Assembly (NCBI GenBank): GCA_038257655.1
Contig: JBBSJC010000036.1
Location: 1 to 26,646, forward strand
Length of the DNA: 26,646 nucleotides
Direction of reading: 5' to 3'
Origin: DASUME01 sp038257655
GTDB lineage: Bacteria > Myxococcota_A > Polyangia > Polyangiales > DASUME01
Positions 1-7,919 of the stretch are shown here, in pieces. The notes below the pieces were generated by a model. That model ran no database searches and was not told the DNA's origin. It worked only from the letters and a program-made list of their open reading frames with translations. Both the position numbers and the translations under genes were made by a program. Position 1 is the first letter of the stretch, and every line of letters begins with the position of its first letter.

Positions 1-1012
1 AGTGTAAAATGTCGGTGCGCAGGCAAGCGACCACGAGCACGATCGGCACGGCGATCGTGGTGGACCAGCGGGTGACGCGGCTCAACACGTCTGCAAACGC
101 GTCTCGTTCTTTGGCAGCGTGATGGCGTGCGATCACTGGGCCAAGGGCGCCGCTGAAGATAAGCTTCACCTCGCGGATGTTGATCGTAATCAGCGCTGCT
201 GCGCCGAACAGACCGAGCTCGAAGTCGCTGTGGCCCATCGCGCCCAGCATCATCACGTCCAGCCGTCCCAAGTACTTGGTGAGCGTCATGTTGAGGCTCT
301 GGGGCAGCGCGAAGTGTAAGATTTCGCGATCGTAGATCCGCTCGCGCATCGCGTGCCAAAGCAGAGGCAGCTCGAAGTGCTTCATGAAGCCGCGCACCGC
401 AAACACGGACACGCCGAAGTAGGCGACGAGCTGTGCCCACATCAAGCTCTCAAGCGCCGGGTGCAGCTTCCAAAACGCAACGCTCGCTGCGAGCAGCAGC
501 ACGGGCCGTAAAAAGCCGTTGAGCAGGGCGTCGTATTCCATGTACATCTTGGCTTTGGTGGCCGCGATGCAGGCTTGGGAGATCGCGATCAGCGGCAGCG
601 TAAAGCCGACGATTCGTAACGCAGGGATCAGCTGCGGACGATTTGGATAGACGAGCTCGACGAAAACGCCGGCGCCGAATAATCCAATTAGCGCAAATAC
701 AACGCTGATCACGAGCGGCATGCCGAAAGCAACGCCCAGCACGCGGTAAAGGGCGACCTTTGCTGCGGGATCATCGTCTGCGCGATCGACGTGGCGGCTG
801 CCATAAACGAGCACCGCGTCGACGAAGCCCGCCTGGACGGCGCTGATCGCGACCTCGGCCAGCGATACGGCGAGCAGGTACAGGCCGACCTGCTCCGGTC
901 CGCATACCCAGGTGATGATCAGGAACAGCAACGGAAAGAGCAGCTTACCGACTAGGCCGAGTAAGTTTACCGCGGCACCGCGCCGCAGTCGCTCGTCGTA
1001 GGCGCCGGTCAC
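1..1012 (-). CDS. Polysaccharide (Wzx/MATE-like) flippase, 3' end cut by window edge
   Basis: On the minus strand an uninterrupted frame runs from GTG at 1012 to the left edge (about 337 codons). It begins VTGAYDERLRRGAAVNLLGL and carries repeated hydrophobic segments such as LLFPLLFLIITWV, YLLAVSLAEVAIS and RVLGVAFGMPLVISVVFALI. Later segments include FALPQSLNMTLTKYLGRLDV, typical of the polysaccharide-biosynthesis branch of the MOP flippase superfamily, which moves lipid-linked oligosaccharide across the inner membrane. Family members have 12-14 membrane helices and 400-500 residues, so perhaps the last quarter lies outside the window. The start is uncertain: the frame stays open upstream to a stop at 1106-1108, and no strong ribosome site precedes 1012. 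The divergent neighbour at 1132 encodes a polymer-type transferase, which supports a surface-glycan role. The family call is firm; the substrate is unknown. Confidence 0.85.
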   Translation of the reverse strand, partial: MTGAYDERLRRGAAVNLLGLVGKLLFPLLFLIITWVCGPEQVGLYLLAVSLAEVAISAVQAGFVDAVLVYGSRHVDRADDDPAAKVALYRVLGVAFGMPLVISVVFALIGLFGAGVFVELVYPNRPQLIPALRIVGFTLPLIAISQACIAATKAKMYMEYDALLNGFLRPVLLLAASVAFWKLHPALESLMWAQLVAYFGVSVFAVRGFMKHFELPLLWHAMRERIYDREILHFALPQSLNMTLTKYLGRLDVMMLGAMGHSDFELGLFGAAALITINIREVKLIFSGALGPVIARHHAAKERDAFADVLSRVTRWSTTIAVPIVLVVACLRTDILH

Positions 1013-1131
1013 GGCATCACTTGCTCGGAAGGCCCGCGCGCATGCGCCGATTATAGCGTGCCCTTGGCAGCCGGACACTTCGCAGGGTCCTGGTTTGACC
1101 TGGAATCATCCGCCGACTAGACGCTTGAACC

Positions 1132-2247
1132 GTGCGCCTTGAAGACTTCGTGTGGGCGGCCCTGAGCGCCTTGCTCGGCTGGGTCATGCCGAAGGACCCG
1201 AAGCTGTTCGTGTTCACGGGGCGACAGTATGGGGGCAACACGGCGCCCTTGTTTGAGGCGGCCGCGCGCTTTGGTCTGCGGCCCGTGTGGCTGACCGCGC
1301 GCAAGGACGTGCTCTCGAGCGGGCGCCCCGGCGTCGTGTCCACGCGCTCATGGCGGGGCGTGTGGCTCGCCTCGCGCGCAGGAGCCGTGGTGATCACGCA
1401 CTCGCTTGGCGACCTTGCGCCCGTTCTGCTCACGAGCCGCCGCACGCGCATCATCAACGTTTATCACGGCATGCCGATCAAGAAGGTCTCGACGGCCGAC
1501 CCCGCGTTTATAACGCGCTCCTACGCGAAGCGAAACCTGCGGGAGATGGCGCGCTACGAATGCATGATCGCGACGAGCGAGGCGATGGCGCGTTTGTTTG
1601 CCCAAACCTTTGGTCTGCCGCTGTCGCGCGTGCACGTCACAGGACAGCCGCGCACCGACGTGTTGTTCGAAGGCAAGGCGCCGGATCTCGCCTTACGTGC
1701 CGGTCCCTTGCCTGCCCACTCCAAGCGCATCTTGTACTGTCCGACCTGGCGTGACGGCAGCGCGACGCGGTTGTTTCCGTTCACCGACCAGGATTGGGAT
1801 GCACTCGATGCATGTCTTGTACGGTTGGACGCGCTGATGTTCGTGCGCACGCATCCCAACGACCCGGCGCGCTTGAGCGAGCGGCGCGGTCGTGTCGTGC
1901 CGATGCAGGGCGACGTCGTAGAGGAAGTGACCGACGTGCTGCCCCAATTCAACGTGCTGGTCACGGACTATTCGAGCGTATTTTACGATTTCCTCATGCT
2001 TGACCGGCCGTGCATTTTCTTACCTTACGATCTGGAAGAGTACGCAAGGTCGCCCGGGTTTTATCTGCCGTTTGAGCAGATTGTTGCAGGGCCGACGCCC
2101 GCGAGCGCCGCGGCGTTCGTCGAGGCGCTCGAGGACGCGGTTTTCCAGCCTGAGAAGCACGCGGCGCGGCGTAAAGAGGTGCAGAAGCTCGTTCACACCT
2201 ACGTCGATGGTCAGGCCACCGAGCGCGTGCTGAAGCGTTTGATCTAG
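1132..2247 (+). CDS. TagB/TagF-type CDP-glycerol glycerophosphotransferase family protein
   Basis: This 371-residue protein matches the Glyphos_transf family, enzymes that transfer glycerol-phosphate (or another polyol-phosphate) from a CDP donor to a growing surface polymer at the inner face of the membrane. Visible family motifs are INVYHGMPIKKVS with the probable catalytic His112, VTGQPRTD, ILYCPTWRDG, FVRTHPND and the hallmark VTDYSSVFYDFLMLDRP followed by LPYDLEEY. The start is GTG at 1132: an in-frame TGA lies two codons upstream, so no longer start is possible. Teichoic-acid polymerisation is a Gram-positive function; in Gram-negative bacteria such enzymes usually act in capsule or O-antigen synthesis, which fits the divergent flippase. 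The gene ends 8 bp before a large hairpin repeat that could act as its 3' end. The family is secure; the actual polymer is inferred. Confidence 0.9.
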   Translation: MRLEDFVWAALSALLGWVMPKDPKLFVFTGRQYGGNTAPLFEAAARFGLRPVWLTARKDVLSSGRPGVVSTRSWRGVWLASRAGAVVITHSLGDLAPVLLTSRRTRIINVYHGMPIKKVSTADPAFITRSYAKRNLREMARYECMIATSEAMARLFAQTFGLPLSRVHVTGQPRTDVLFEGKAPDLALRAGPLPAHSKRILYCPTWRDGSATRLFPFTDQDWDALDACLVRLDALMFVRTHPNDPARLSERRGRVVPMQGDVVEEVTDVLPQFNVLVTDYSSVFYDFLMLDRPCIFLPYDLEEYARSPGFYLPFEQIVAGPTPASAAAFVEALEDAVFQPEKHAARRKEVQKLVHTYVDGQATERVLKRLI

Positions 2248-2255
2248 CGCTTGCC

Positions 2256-2428
2256 GCCACTTAGGCATCGTGCGCGAATAACTGATCCGGATCGGCGTCG
2301 AGGCGCCCCGTCGTCCGTGCTGAAAATTCGCAAGGATACTCCCCGTATCTGGAGCATTTTCAGCGCTGACGACGGGGATGCATCGGCGTTGAAACGGATC
2401 AGTTATTCGCGCACGATGCCTAAGCGGC
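2256..2428. repeat. Long palindromic hairpin element, copy 1
   Basis: Two arms of about 84 bp (2256-2339 and 2345-2428) are mutually complementary around a 5-nt loop (2340-2344) closed by GATAC/GTATC. The outer 29 bp, 2261-2289 against 2395-2423, are perfectly complementary and end in TTAGGC/GCCTAA. The inner arms pair with scattered mismatches and one-base bulges. The inner core of about 95 bp recurs, inverted, at 10405-10573. No transposase or protein-coding logic is visible; the ORFs that cross it are by-products of the palindrome. It may be a non-autonomous mobile element (MITE/REP-like) or a structured RNA. It sits 8 bp after the stop of the glycerophosphotransferase gene and may also act as a terminator. 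Confidence 0.9.
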
Positions 2429-2530
2429 ACTTCGTGCCGAAACCCGGGCACGGCACATCCTCTGCCCATGGGCATGGTTGCGCGCGGGCCGGCACAAGCG
2501 GCATGTCGCATCGGTGCTACCTTCACCGCC

Positions 2531-3187
2531 ATGAGCATCACGGTCCACCATCTCAACTACTCTCGGTCGTTGCGCGTGCTTTGGATGCTCGAAGAGCTTG
2601 GGCTCGAGTACACAATCCAGCAGTGGCAGCGCGATGCAAACTTTCGCGCCCCTATCGAAGCGACCAAAGTGCATCCGTTGGGCCGCTTTCCCATGGTCGA
2701 GGTCGATGGGCACGTGCTCGCAGAGTCCGGCGCGGTCCTTGAATATTTTGCCGAGCGCGAGGGTAAGCTGAAACCCTCAGAGCGCAGCGAGCAGTTAGAG
2801 TACAGCTTTTTCATGCACTATGCCGAGGGCTCGGCGATGCCGCCTTTGCTCGTCCAGCTGATCTTGAACAAGCTGCGCGAGGCGCCGATGCCGTTTTTTA
2901 TCAAGCCGATCGCGCGTGCGATCGCAGGCAAGCTCGAGCAAGGATACTCAGGCCCGGCACTCGATCTTCATTTCGGTTTCATCGATCAGATGCTCGGCAG
3001 CCGGCCTTACTTTGCGGGTCAGCATTTCTCAATGGCGGACATCCAGATGTTCTATCCCGTTGAAGCCGGCTTGGGCCGCGGTGCGGGGAACCGGCCCCAC
3101 ATGCAAGAATGGCTAACGAGGGTGACGCAGCGGGAGCCATTCATGCGCGCGCAGGCCAAGGGCGGCCCGGCCGTACCCGCGAGCTGA
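2531..3187 (+). CDS. Glutathione S-transferase family protein
   Basis: The 218-residue product has a thioredoxin-fold N-domain starting MSITVHHLNYSRSLRVLWML. The SRSxRVLWMLEELG motif (Ser11-Gly24) supplies the likely catalytic Ser/Tyr region. HPLGRFPMVEVDG carries the cis-proline, and VLAESGAVLEYFAE the glutathione gamma-glutamyl contact (Glu-Ser). The C-terminal helical domain follows from about residue 90, with the usual FSMADIQMFYPVE segment. Length matches a standard GST. An upstream in-frame ATG at 2468 would add 21 unconserved residues, so 2531 is preferred. The reaction is probably glutathione conjugation or peroxide reduction in the cytoplasm; the substrate cannot be read from sequence. 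It is transcribed in the same direction as the next genes, but 85 bp separate it from the GH5 gene. Confidence 0.92.
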   Translation: MSITVHHLNYSRSLRVLWMLEELGLEYTIQQWQRDANFRAPIEATKVHPLGRFPMVEVDGHVLAESGAVLEYFAEREGKLKPSERSEQLEYSFFMHYAEGSAMPPLLVQLILNKLREAPMPFFIKPIARAIAGKLEQGYSGPALDLHFGFIDQMLGSRPYFAGQHFSMADIQMFYPVEAGLGRGAGNRPHMQEWLTRVTQREPFMRAQAKGGPAVPAS

Positions 3188-3272
3188 AGCGCCCAAGGCG
3201 ACTGACCACTAAGTCGCACAGCGTGAGTTCGCCGGCTTGACGTGGGACGGGGCGAACCCTCAAGTACCAGCC

Positions 3273-4766
3273 ATGTTGTCATGGCTCCCTTCCTTCCGCC
3301 CCCTTGCCCTTTGCAGTCTGAGTGTCTTCGGAGCAGCCGCTAGCGCCTGCACTGCTTCGAATAGCAAAACCGATGTTCAGCCTGATGCTGGTCAGTCGAC
3401 GTCCGAGGAGCCGGTCACAGAAACGCCGGCCATCTCGACACTCACCACAGACGGGCGTTTTTTGCGCGACGAGCTCGGTCGCGCGGTGCTCTTGCGCGGC
3501 GTGAACGCACGGGTGAATGGCGTGTTTGACGTGGAGCTGGGTGAGGGGCGTGTACCGCTTGAGCGGGTGCCGGAGCTGTCGGCTGCAGACTGCGCTCAGA
3601 TGGCCCAATGGGGCATCAACCTGCTGCGGCTGCCCATTCAGTGGAGTGGCGTGGAACCAGAGCGCGATCGCTTTGATGAGGCCTACCTTACGCGCGTCGA
3701 CGCTGCCGTTGACTGTGCCGATCAGGCCGGCGTGGCGGTGCTCGTCGACCTGCATCAGGATGCTTACTCGAAGGAGATCGGCGAAGATGGTGCGCCGCTT
3801 TGGGCGATCGAGCCCGCGCCTGTGGAGCTGCTTGAAGGTCCGCTCACGGCCGCAGAGCTGCAGCGTCGTCGCTTCTCGCCACAGGTCACGGCTGCGTTCG
3901 CGTCCTTCTTCGATGCTAACGACAGCTTTGGTTTGCAGGCGGAGTACATCGCCATGCTCGAGCACGTTGCCAAGCGTTACGCAGACCATCCGGGCGTTGT
4001 CGGCATCGATCTCTTCAACGAACCGGTCACCACGCCTGCTTTGTTGCGTGGCTTTCAGAAATCCGCAGCCCAGGCTGTTCGTGAGGTAGCGCCCAACAAG
4101 CTGGTATTCTTCGAGCCCACCGGGCCGCGTGGCTACACGGGCAGCGAGCCGGCCGTGATGCCGCCCTTTGGCGTGTCGGGGGCAGTCTACGCACCGCACC
4201 TTTACCCAGCGGTCTTCTTCTCGTCGGAGGAGCAACTGCTCGAGCTCGGCGTGAAAGACTTACAGCCTACCTTCGATGAGGCCGCCGCAGAGGCCGCTGA
4301 CTGGAAGACCCCGTGGCTAGTGGGTGAGTTTGGTGGTCCTGCCTCGACCGCCAAGGATGATAAGTACCTCGGGCTTATGTACCGGCTGCTCGATCAGCGC
4401 TTTGTGTCCGCGACGCTTTGGCTATGGAAGGAAGACAGCCAAGATAGTTGGGGGATGTTCGAGGCCGACGAAGATGGCGGCTGGACCGCGCGTCCTGAAA
4501 TGATCGAAATCGTCTCGCGACCTTACGTCGAGCGGGCCGCAGGCACGCCGACGCGCATGACTAATGAGGACGGGGTGCTCGAGCTAAGCTTTGAAAAGGG
4601 CCTGGCCGCTGCGCACCGAATTTACGTGCCTGAGCGTCTTACCATCGCCAAGGTCGAGTGTGACGGCAAAGAAAGCGCTGCCGAGAAAGTGCAAGGCGCA
4701 GGCCGCTACGAGCTGCGCTGTGGTGAGGCTCCAGGTTCCCACGTGCTCCGCGTCACGCTCAAGTGA
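3273..4766 (+). CDS. GH5 endoglycoceramidase-like lipoprotein
   Basis: The 497-residue product starts with a signal peptide ending in an ASAC lipobox, then an acidic Ser/Thr linker, then a glycoside hydrolase family 5 barrel. The start of the barrel (FLRDELGRAVLLRGVNARVN) and the NGVFDVELGEGRVPLE segment resemble the endoglycoceramidase branch, which releases glycans from glycosphingolipids. The acid/base is Glu250 in LFNEP and the nucleophile Glu352 in VGEFGGP, both present. After about residue 415 a small beta domain resembles the C-terminal domain of that family. The start is ATG at 3273 rather than 3237, because the signal peptide begins there. The lipobox implies anchoring at the envelope, or export. 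The substrate could instead be another beta-glucoside or plant/fungal glycan; GH5 membership is firm, the substrate is inferred. Confidence 0.9.
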   Translation: MLSWLPSFRPLALCSLSVFGAAASACTASNSKTDVQPDAGQSTSEEPVTETPAISTLTTDGRFLRDELGRAVLLRGVNARVNGVFDVELGEGRVPLERVPELSAADCAQMAQWGINLLRLPIQWSGVEPERDRFDEAYLTRVDAAVDCADQAGVAVLVDLHQDAYSKEIGEDGAPLWAIEPAPVELLEGPLTAAELQRRRFSPQVTAAFASFFDANDSFGLQAEYIAMLEHVAKRYADHPGVVGIDLFNEPVTTPALLRGFQKSAAQAVREVAPNKLVFFEPTGPRGYTGSEPAVMPPFGVSGAVYAPHLYPAVFFSSEEQLLELGVKDLQPTFDEAAAEAADWKTPWLVGEFGGPASTAKDDKYLGLMYRLLDQRFVSATLWLWKEDSQDSWGMFEADEDGGWTARPEMIEIVSRPYVERAAGTPTRMTNEDGVLELSFEKGLAAAHRIYVPERLTIAKVECDGKESAAEKVQGAGRYELRCGEAPGSHVLRVTLK

Positions 4767-4802
4767 ACGCGCAGCCGTGACGCAAGCCAGCCGGAAATAG
4801 CG

Positions 4803-5180
4803 ATGATCGACCACGTGTCACTCGGTGTTCGGGATCTTGAACGCAGCACGCGTTTTTATGAGCAGGTCCTCGCTGCGATTGGACACCTGCCGCTTGTCAG
4901 AGGAGCGAGCACGGTCGGTTTCGGCAAGAAGTATCCCGAGTTCTGGCTCAATCATCGACCCCAGCTGCTGCCAACCGCCGACAGTGGTACGCACGTTTGC
5001 CTGCGAGCTGCTAGTCAGGAGCAGGTGCAGAGCTTCTACCAGCGTGCGCTTGCGGCAGGCGCGCGCGGCGACGGTGCGCCCGGCCTGCGCCCCGAATACA
5101 CCGCTACTTATTACGCAGCATTTGTCCGTGACTTCGACGAGCACCTGGTTGAGGTAGTTACCTATTTGCCGAGTCCGTAG
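4803..5180 (+). CDS. VOC/glyoxalase-family protein
   Basis: A 125-residue single-module vicinal-oxygen-chelate protein. It opens with MIDHVSLGVRDLERSTRFYE, where His4 is the usual first metal ligand, and ends with DEHLVEVVTYLP, where the Glu aligns with the last ligand. The middle contains GFGKKYPEFWLNHRP and GTHVCLRAASQEQVQSFYQ, the typical second beta-alpha unit. Proteins of this kind are often annotated as lactoylglutathione lyase-like or dioxygenase-like, but the sequence does not decide the reaction. The gene begins 36 bp after the GH5 stop in the same direction, so co-transcription is plausible. Nothing suggests truncation. Confidence 0.88.
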   Translation: MIDHVSLGVRDLERSTRFYEQVLAAIGHLPLVRGASTVGFGKKYPEFWLNHRPQLLPTADSGTHVCLRAASQEQVQSFYQRALAAGARGDGAPGLRPEYTATYYAAFVRDFDEHLVEVVTYLPSP

Positions 5181-5430
5181 CTAAAATGTCTCGCTCGCGC
5201 TGCTTTGCTCACGGCGTGCGGGCAGCTCGAAGGGCAGCAGACGAAGCTGGCAGCAGCCAGATAGGCCACTTAGGGTGAACGCGCCTGCTGTGCGTTGGAC
5301 GCGTGCAGGGGAGGATGATACCGATAAAGCCCAGCCGCCCACGTCAGGCGAACCGGTCCGTGACCGGCCGCCCCGCACGATCGCTGCGCCAGACACGCGT
5401 TATAGGTAATGGAAGGGCACGCTAAGCCAA

Positions 5431-6252
5431 ATGACCGTCATCGAGCCCGCCCCCGCAGTCTCAACCGCGATGTCGACGCAGATTGCGACGTCGCGTCTGG
5501 AATCGACACTGTTGTTTGCCGTGATGGCGACGCCGTTTATCTCCTTTCTTTACCCGAGCGGCGCCTGGTGGCTCGCGGCTCCCCTCGTCAGCGCCGCCGC
5601 GGGATGGCTGATTCTGCGGGGGGCGCCCAATCGTGTCTTTGCGGCCTTTTGGCTGCTGTTTCTGATCGTGCAGCTGGCTGGCGTTCCCTGGCCGCTCAGC
5701 TTCGTGTTACCTCTTGTCCTCGCGTTCGTCGCAGCGCGGGCGTGGCCTGCGGCACGTGCGGCAACGAGTTGGCTCAAGTGGGGTGCCCTCACCTGGAAGG
5801 TATGGCAGGTAATCCTGCCCACGATCTTAGTAAGCTCCGGCGGCTTGCTCGCCTGGTTTGTTCTTTGGCATCCAGACGTATCCGACATAGTGACCAGCAT
5901 CCCTCCGGGCACGAGCTTGGCTGTGTTCGCATCGATCGCGCTGGCATTCTCGATCCTGAACGCGTTGTGGGAAGAGTTTCTGCTCAAAGGAATGATGTGG
6001 GAGACGCTGAAGACGATCCTGCCCGAGGGGATGACACTCAATCTTATCCAATCGTTCTTTTTCGGTCTCATCCACTACCACGGCTTCCCCCGCGGCGTGA
6101 CCGGGGTGGCAATGGCTGCCTTTTACGGTTTTTTGTTGGGAATTATCCGCCAGCGATCACAGGGGATGGCGGCCGTTGTCATCACCCACATCTTCGCAGA
6201 CCTTACGATCTGCGCGCTCCTCTACGCGAGCTACACGGGCGCGATTGAATAG
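5431..6252 (+). CDS. CPBP-family intramembrane metalloprotease
   Basis: The 273-residue integral membrane protein has about eight hydrophobic stretches and the three CPBP (CAAX protease and bacteriocin-processing, Abi) motifs in the C-terminal half: motif 1 EEFLLKG (Glu181-Glu182, with Lys where Arg is usual), motif 2 FFFGLIHYHGFP (His215) and motif 3 HIFAD (His253). These residues form the metal and catalytic site within the inner membrane. In bacteria such proteins process prenylated or peptide substrates, or give bacteriocin self-immunity; no bacteriocin or substrate gene is visible nearby. The start may be ATG 5431 or ATG 5470 (MSTQIATSRL), since the first 13 residues are polar. The unknown lipoprotein gene follows 27 bp downstream, so a two-gene operon is likely. 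Confidence 0.9.
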   Translation: MTVIEPAPAVSTAMSTQIATSRLESTLLFAVMATPFISFLYPSGAWWLAAPLVSAAAGWLILRGAPNRVFAAFWLLFLIVQLAGVPWPLSFVLPLVLAFVAARAWPAARAATSWLKWGALTWKVWQVILPTILVSSGGLLAWFVLWHPDVSDIVTSIPPGTSLAVFASIALAFSILNALWEEFLLKGMMWETLKTILPEGMTLNLIQSFFFGLIHYHGFPRGVTGVAMAAFYGFLLGIIRQRSQGMAAVVITHIFADLTICALLYASYTGAIE

Positions 6253-6279
6253 CCAGAGTGCTCACATCGTCGCTCCGTA

Positions 6280-6963
6280 ATGCTCTGTCGATTACTGCTA
6301 AGTGTGGGGAGCACGCTGCTACTGACCGCCTGCTTCCCTTATCAGTCGGCATCTTCAGGGGCCGTTGGTTGCCCTCCCGTCGATGTCGAGATCCGCAATA
6401 CTCGGTTCCGCCCAGGCGCAAACGGCCCCACGCGCACCTGGACTGCGATCTGCCGGGATCGCGAGCACCTGTGCTCAGCCGCAGGTTCAAGCGGCGCAGC
6501 CTGCACGCGTATTGCGCCAGAAGATGGCGAGCTTGCTCGCAGTACGCGCCAAGTACACCGACTGGACCGTGGCTTTGACAACGAGCAGCAGACGCCGAGC
6601 GTATCCGCTCAGATTCGTCTCGATGTGCGACGCTGGATCGCATTGCGCGCACTGCCCCGCGTCCAGGAGGAAGTCGAAATCACGATGCGCCTGCTTAAGC
6701 ACCGCACCGTGACGTGTGAACACATTCAGTGGAAGCTCAACGGCATCCCCCACGCGCCGGTCTACGCTAAGGTTAAAGACGAAGGTCCCACTTTTGGGCT
6801 TAGCACCCAACTCGGCTCAGAGTTCATTCGCGAGCTTCAGCGCCCCCACCCGAGCCTCAGCGTGGAAGGATGTGGTCAGACACTGACGGTGGAGGGCCAG
6901 GCGCTCGACACAGTCGTCGAGTTCGCGAAGGTATACTCGGACCTCGCCGAGAGCAGCGAGTAG
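6280..6963 (+). CDS. Hypothetical lipoprotein
   Basis: The 227-residue protein is not recognised. It starts MLCRLLLSVGSTLLLTACFP, a clear lipoprotein signal with lipobox LTAC and lipidated Cys18. The mature part has several cysteines (in VGCPPVD, AICRD, HLCSAAG, AACTRI, VTCEHI and EGCGQT), which could form disulphides in an oxidising compartment. A central segment SAQIRLDVRRWIALRALPRV and the C-terminal QTLTVEGQALDTVVEFAKVY look like ordinary folded-domain sequence. It follows the CPBP protease gene by 27 bp and is probably co-transcribed with it, so it could be a partner or substrate of that protease; this is inference only. Export to the periplasm or outer membrane is the one supported statement. 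Confidence 0.75.
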   Translation: MLCRLLLSVGSTLLLTACFPYQSASSGAVGCPPVDVEIRNTRFRPGANGPTRTWTAICRDREHLCSAAGSSGAACTRIAPEDGELARSTRQVHRLDRGFDNEQQTPSVSAQIRLDVRRWIALRALPRVQEEVEITMRLLKHRTVTCEHIQWKLNGIPHAPVYAKVKDEGPTFGLSTQLGSEFIRELQRPHPSLSVEGCGQTLTVEGQALDTVVEFAKVYSDLAESSE

Positions 6964-7026
6964 ACGTCGCGGCCGGGTCGCGGCCCTGGTGCTCTAGTGC
7001 TCTCGCAGGCTAGACCGCCAAAGAGC

Positions 7027-7069
7027 CGTGGTCTTGGTCGTGGTCTTGGTCGTGGTCTTGAGCGTGGTC
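7027..7069. repeat. 12-bp tandem repeat, about 3.5 units
   Basis: The unit CGTGGTCTTGGT occurs at 7027-7038 and 7039-7050, then with two changes at 7051-7062, followed by the partial unit CGTGGTC at 7063-7069. It lies about 50 bp upstream of the remnant four-helix-bundle gene and about 60 bp after the lipoprotein stop. A frame crossing it reads RGLGRG on the plus strand and PRPRPR on the minus strand, which looks like a repeat by-product and not a protein. Confidence 0.85.
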
Positions 7070-7121
7070 GATCCGAGCAACCGAGAGCACCGTGGGACGA
7101 TAGAGAGGCAGAGGTGAAACG

Positions 7122-7260
7122 GTGCTCCACTATGAAAAGCGCGACGTCTACCAGGTCACTATCCAATTCGTTGCCGCGGCAGTGGCGCTCAGCGAGCAGC
7201 GAGGCATACGCGCGTCTCGCTCTTAATATTACTGCCCCAGATGGCCGTTCTTGGCTCGTT
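7122..7260 (+). pseudogene. Remnant of a four-helix-bundle (S23/IVP-type) protein gene
   Basis: From GTG 7122, with GAGGTG at 7111-7116 as a possible ribosome site, a 34-codon frame reads VLHYEKRDVYQVTIQFVAAA. This closely resembles the N-terminus of TIGR02436-type four-helix-bundle proteins (typical start MLHYEKLDVYQ). It stops at TAA 7224-7226. Just there another frame reads LALNITAPDGR, resembling the family's next landmark (SIPLNIAEGxGR). About 20 residues that normally lie between the two are missing or scrambled, and the later helices are not recognisable. The family is about 120 residues, so this is probably a decayed copy with a deletion and a frameshift. The region 6964-7433 contains no other supportable gene. 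The resemblance is from memory of the family and rests on a short match. Confidence 0.5.
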
Positions 7261-7433
7261 GACGTCAACGCCTACGATCACGGTGGACCGACCTGGGGTC
7301 GTGGTATTAATCATCAGCATGATGAAACCTTGATATGCGGTGGATTGCCTTACCTCACGGCAGGTCCTATATCGGCTGCGCGCTTCACGCGCAGGGCGAG
7401 ATGGCGAGTTTCATGGCAGTTAGGCCCTTCAAC

Positions 7434-7910
7434 ATGTTTCGACAACGATTGAGACAGCTTAGTATCCAGTGTTGGCTAATTGGGATGCTGCTGCTGGTGC
7501 TGCTGCTGTCGTGCTCAACACGTGCACAGTCCGGACGGCCCCGGCTTTTCTTGCGCTGCACCACGGATTGCTTCAGCACGTATCTTCAGCAGGAGCTCAG
7601 TTACTTCGACTTCGCGCGCGATCCGTATCTGGCGGATCTTACGATCGTGGTGGTACGTCAGCCCGCTGGCAACGGCGGCGAGCGCTTTACTGTCGACCTC
7701 GTACGCGGCGAGCCTGCCGTGGCGGCGGCTCCATCCCGGTCGTTCGTTGTGACTCCCGGTGCGACTCCTGATATCTCGAGGCGGCAACTGGCGCAGGCGG
7801 TGCTGCGCTCGCTGCAGCAGGCGCTAGCCGGATCCTCGGACGAAGACTCGTTCGTGCTGAGCTTGCCGCCGCGCGACGCCAAGCGTTTGAGCGCGATCCA
7901 CGACCGGTGA
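7434..7910 (+). CDS. Hypothetical lipoprotein; frame continues past its TGA into 7920-8717
   Basis: From ATG 7434 the 158-residue product begins MFRQRLRQLSIQCWLIGMLL, a signal peptide with probable lipobox LLSC (Cys27). The mature part contains TDCFSTYLQQELSYFDFARD, ADLTIVVVRQPAGNGGERFT and SRRQLAQAVLRSLQQALAG. This alternating beta/helix pattern could be a periplasmic domain. In-frame ATGs at 7401 and 7413 are alternative starts; none has a strong ribosome site. The stop TGA (7908-7910) is followed, in the same frame and without another stop, by the next ORF, so the two may be halves of one protein of about 427 residues. Possible reasons are a nonsense mutation (for example TGG to TGA), a sequencing error, or readthrough. 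The family is not named with certainty. Confidence 0.7.
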   Translation: MFRQRLRQLSIQCWLIGMLLLVLLLSCSTRAQSGRPRLFLRCTTDCFSTYLQQELSYFDFARDPYLADLTIVVVRQPAGNGGERFTVDLVRGEPAVAAAPSRSFVVTPGATPDISRRQLAQAVLRSLQQALAGSSDEDSFVLSLPPRDAKRLSAIHDR

Positions 7911-7919
7911 AACTACTGG

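Noticed and set aside
2251..2742. 163-codon frame across hairpin copy 1 and into the GST gene
   Set aside because: Translation through a palindrome and then a wrong frame of the GST gene; not a protein.
3279..4235. 318-codon open frame on the minus strand
   Set aside because: It is antisense to the GH5 gene, whose catalytic motifs are clear; GC-rich codons leave the opposite strand open by chance.
5181..5396. 71-codon minus-strand frame between the VOC and CPBP genes
   Set aside because: Composition is Ser/Gly/Arg-rich without a recognisable fold. The 250-bp gap is treated as intergenic.
5409..6248. 279-codon plus-strand frame
   Set aside because: It overlaps the CPBP protease in another frame. 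The CPBP frame has the family motifs and membrane segments.
6997..7452. 151-codon plus-strand frame through the tandem repeat
   Set aside because: It has repeat-derived RGLGRG, no domain and no convincing start. Only the short LALNITAPDGR part may be a relic of the four-helix-bundle gene.
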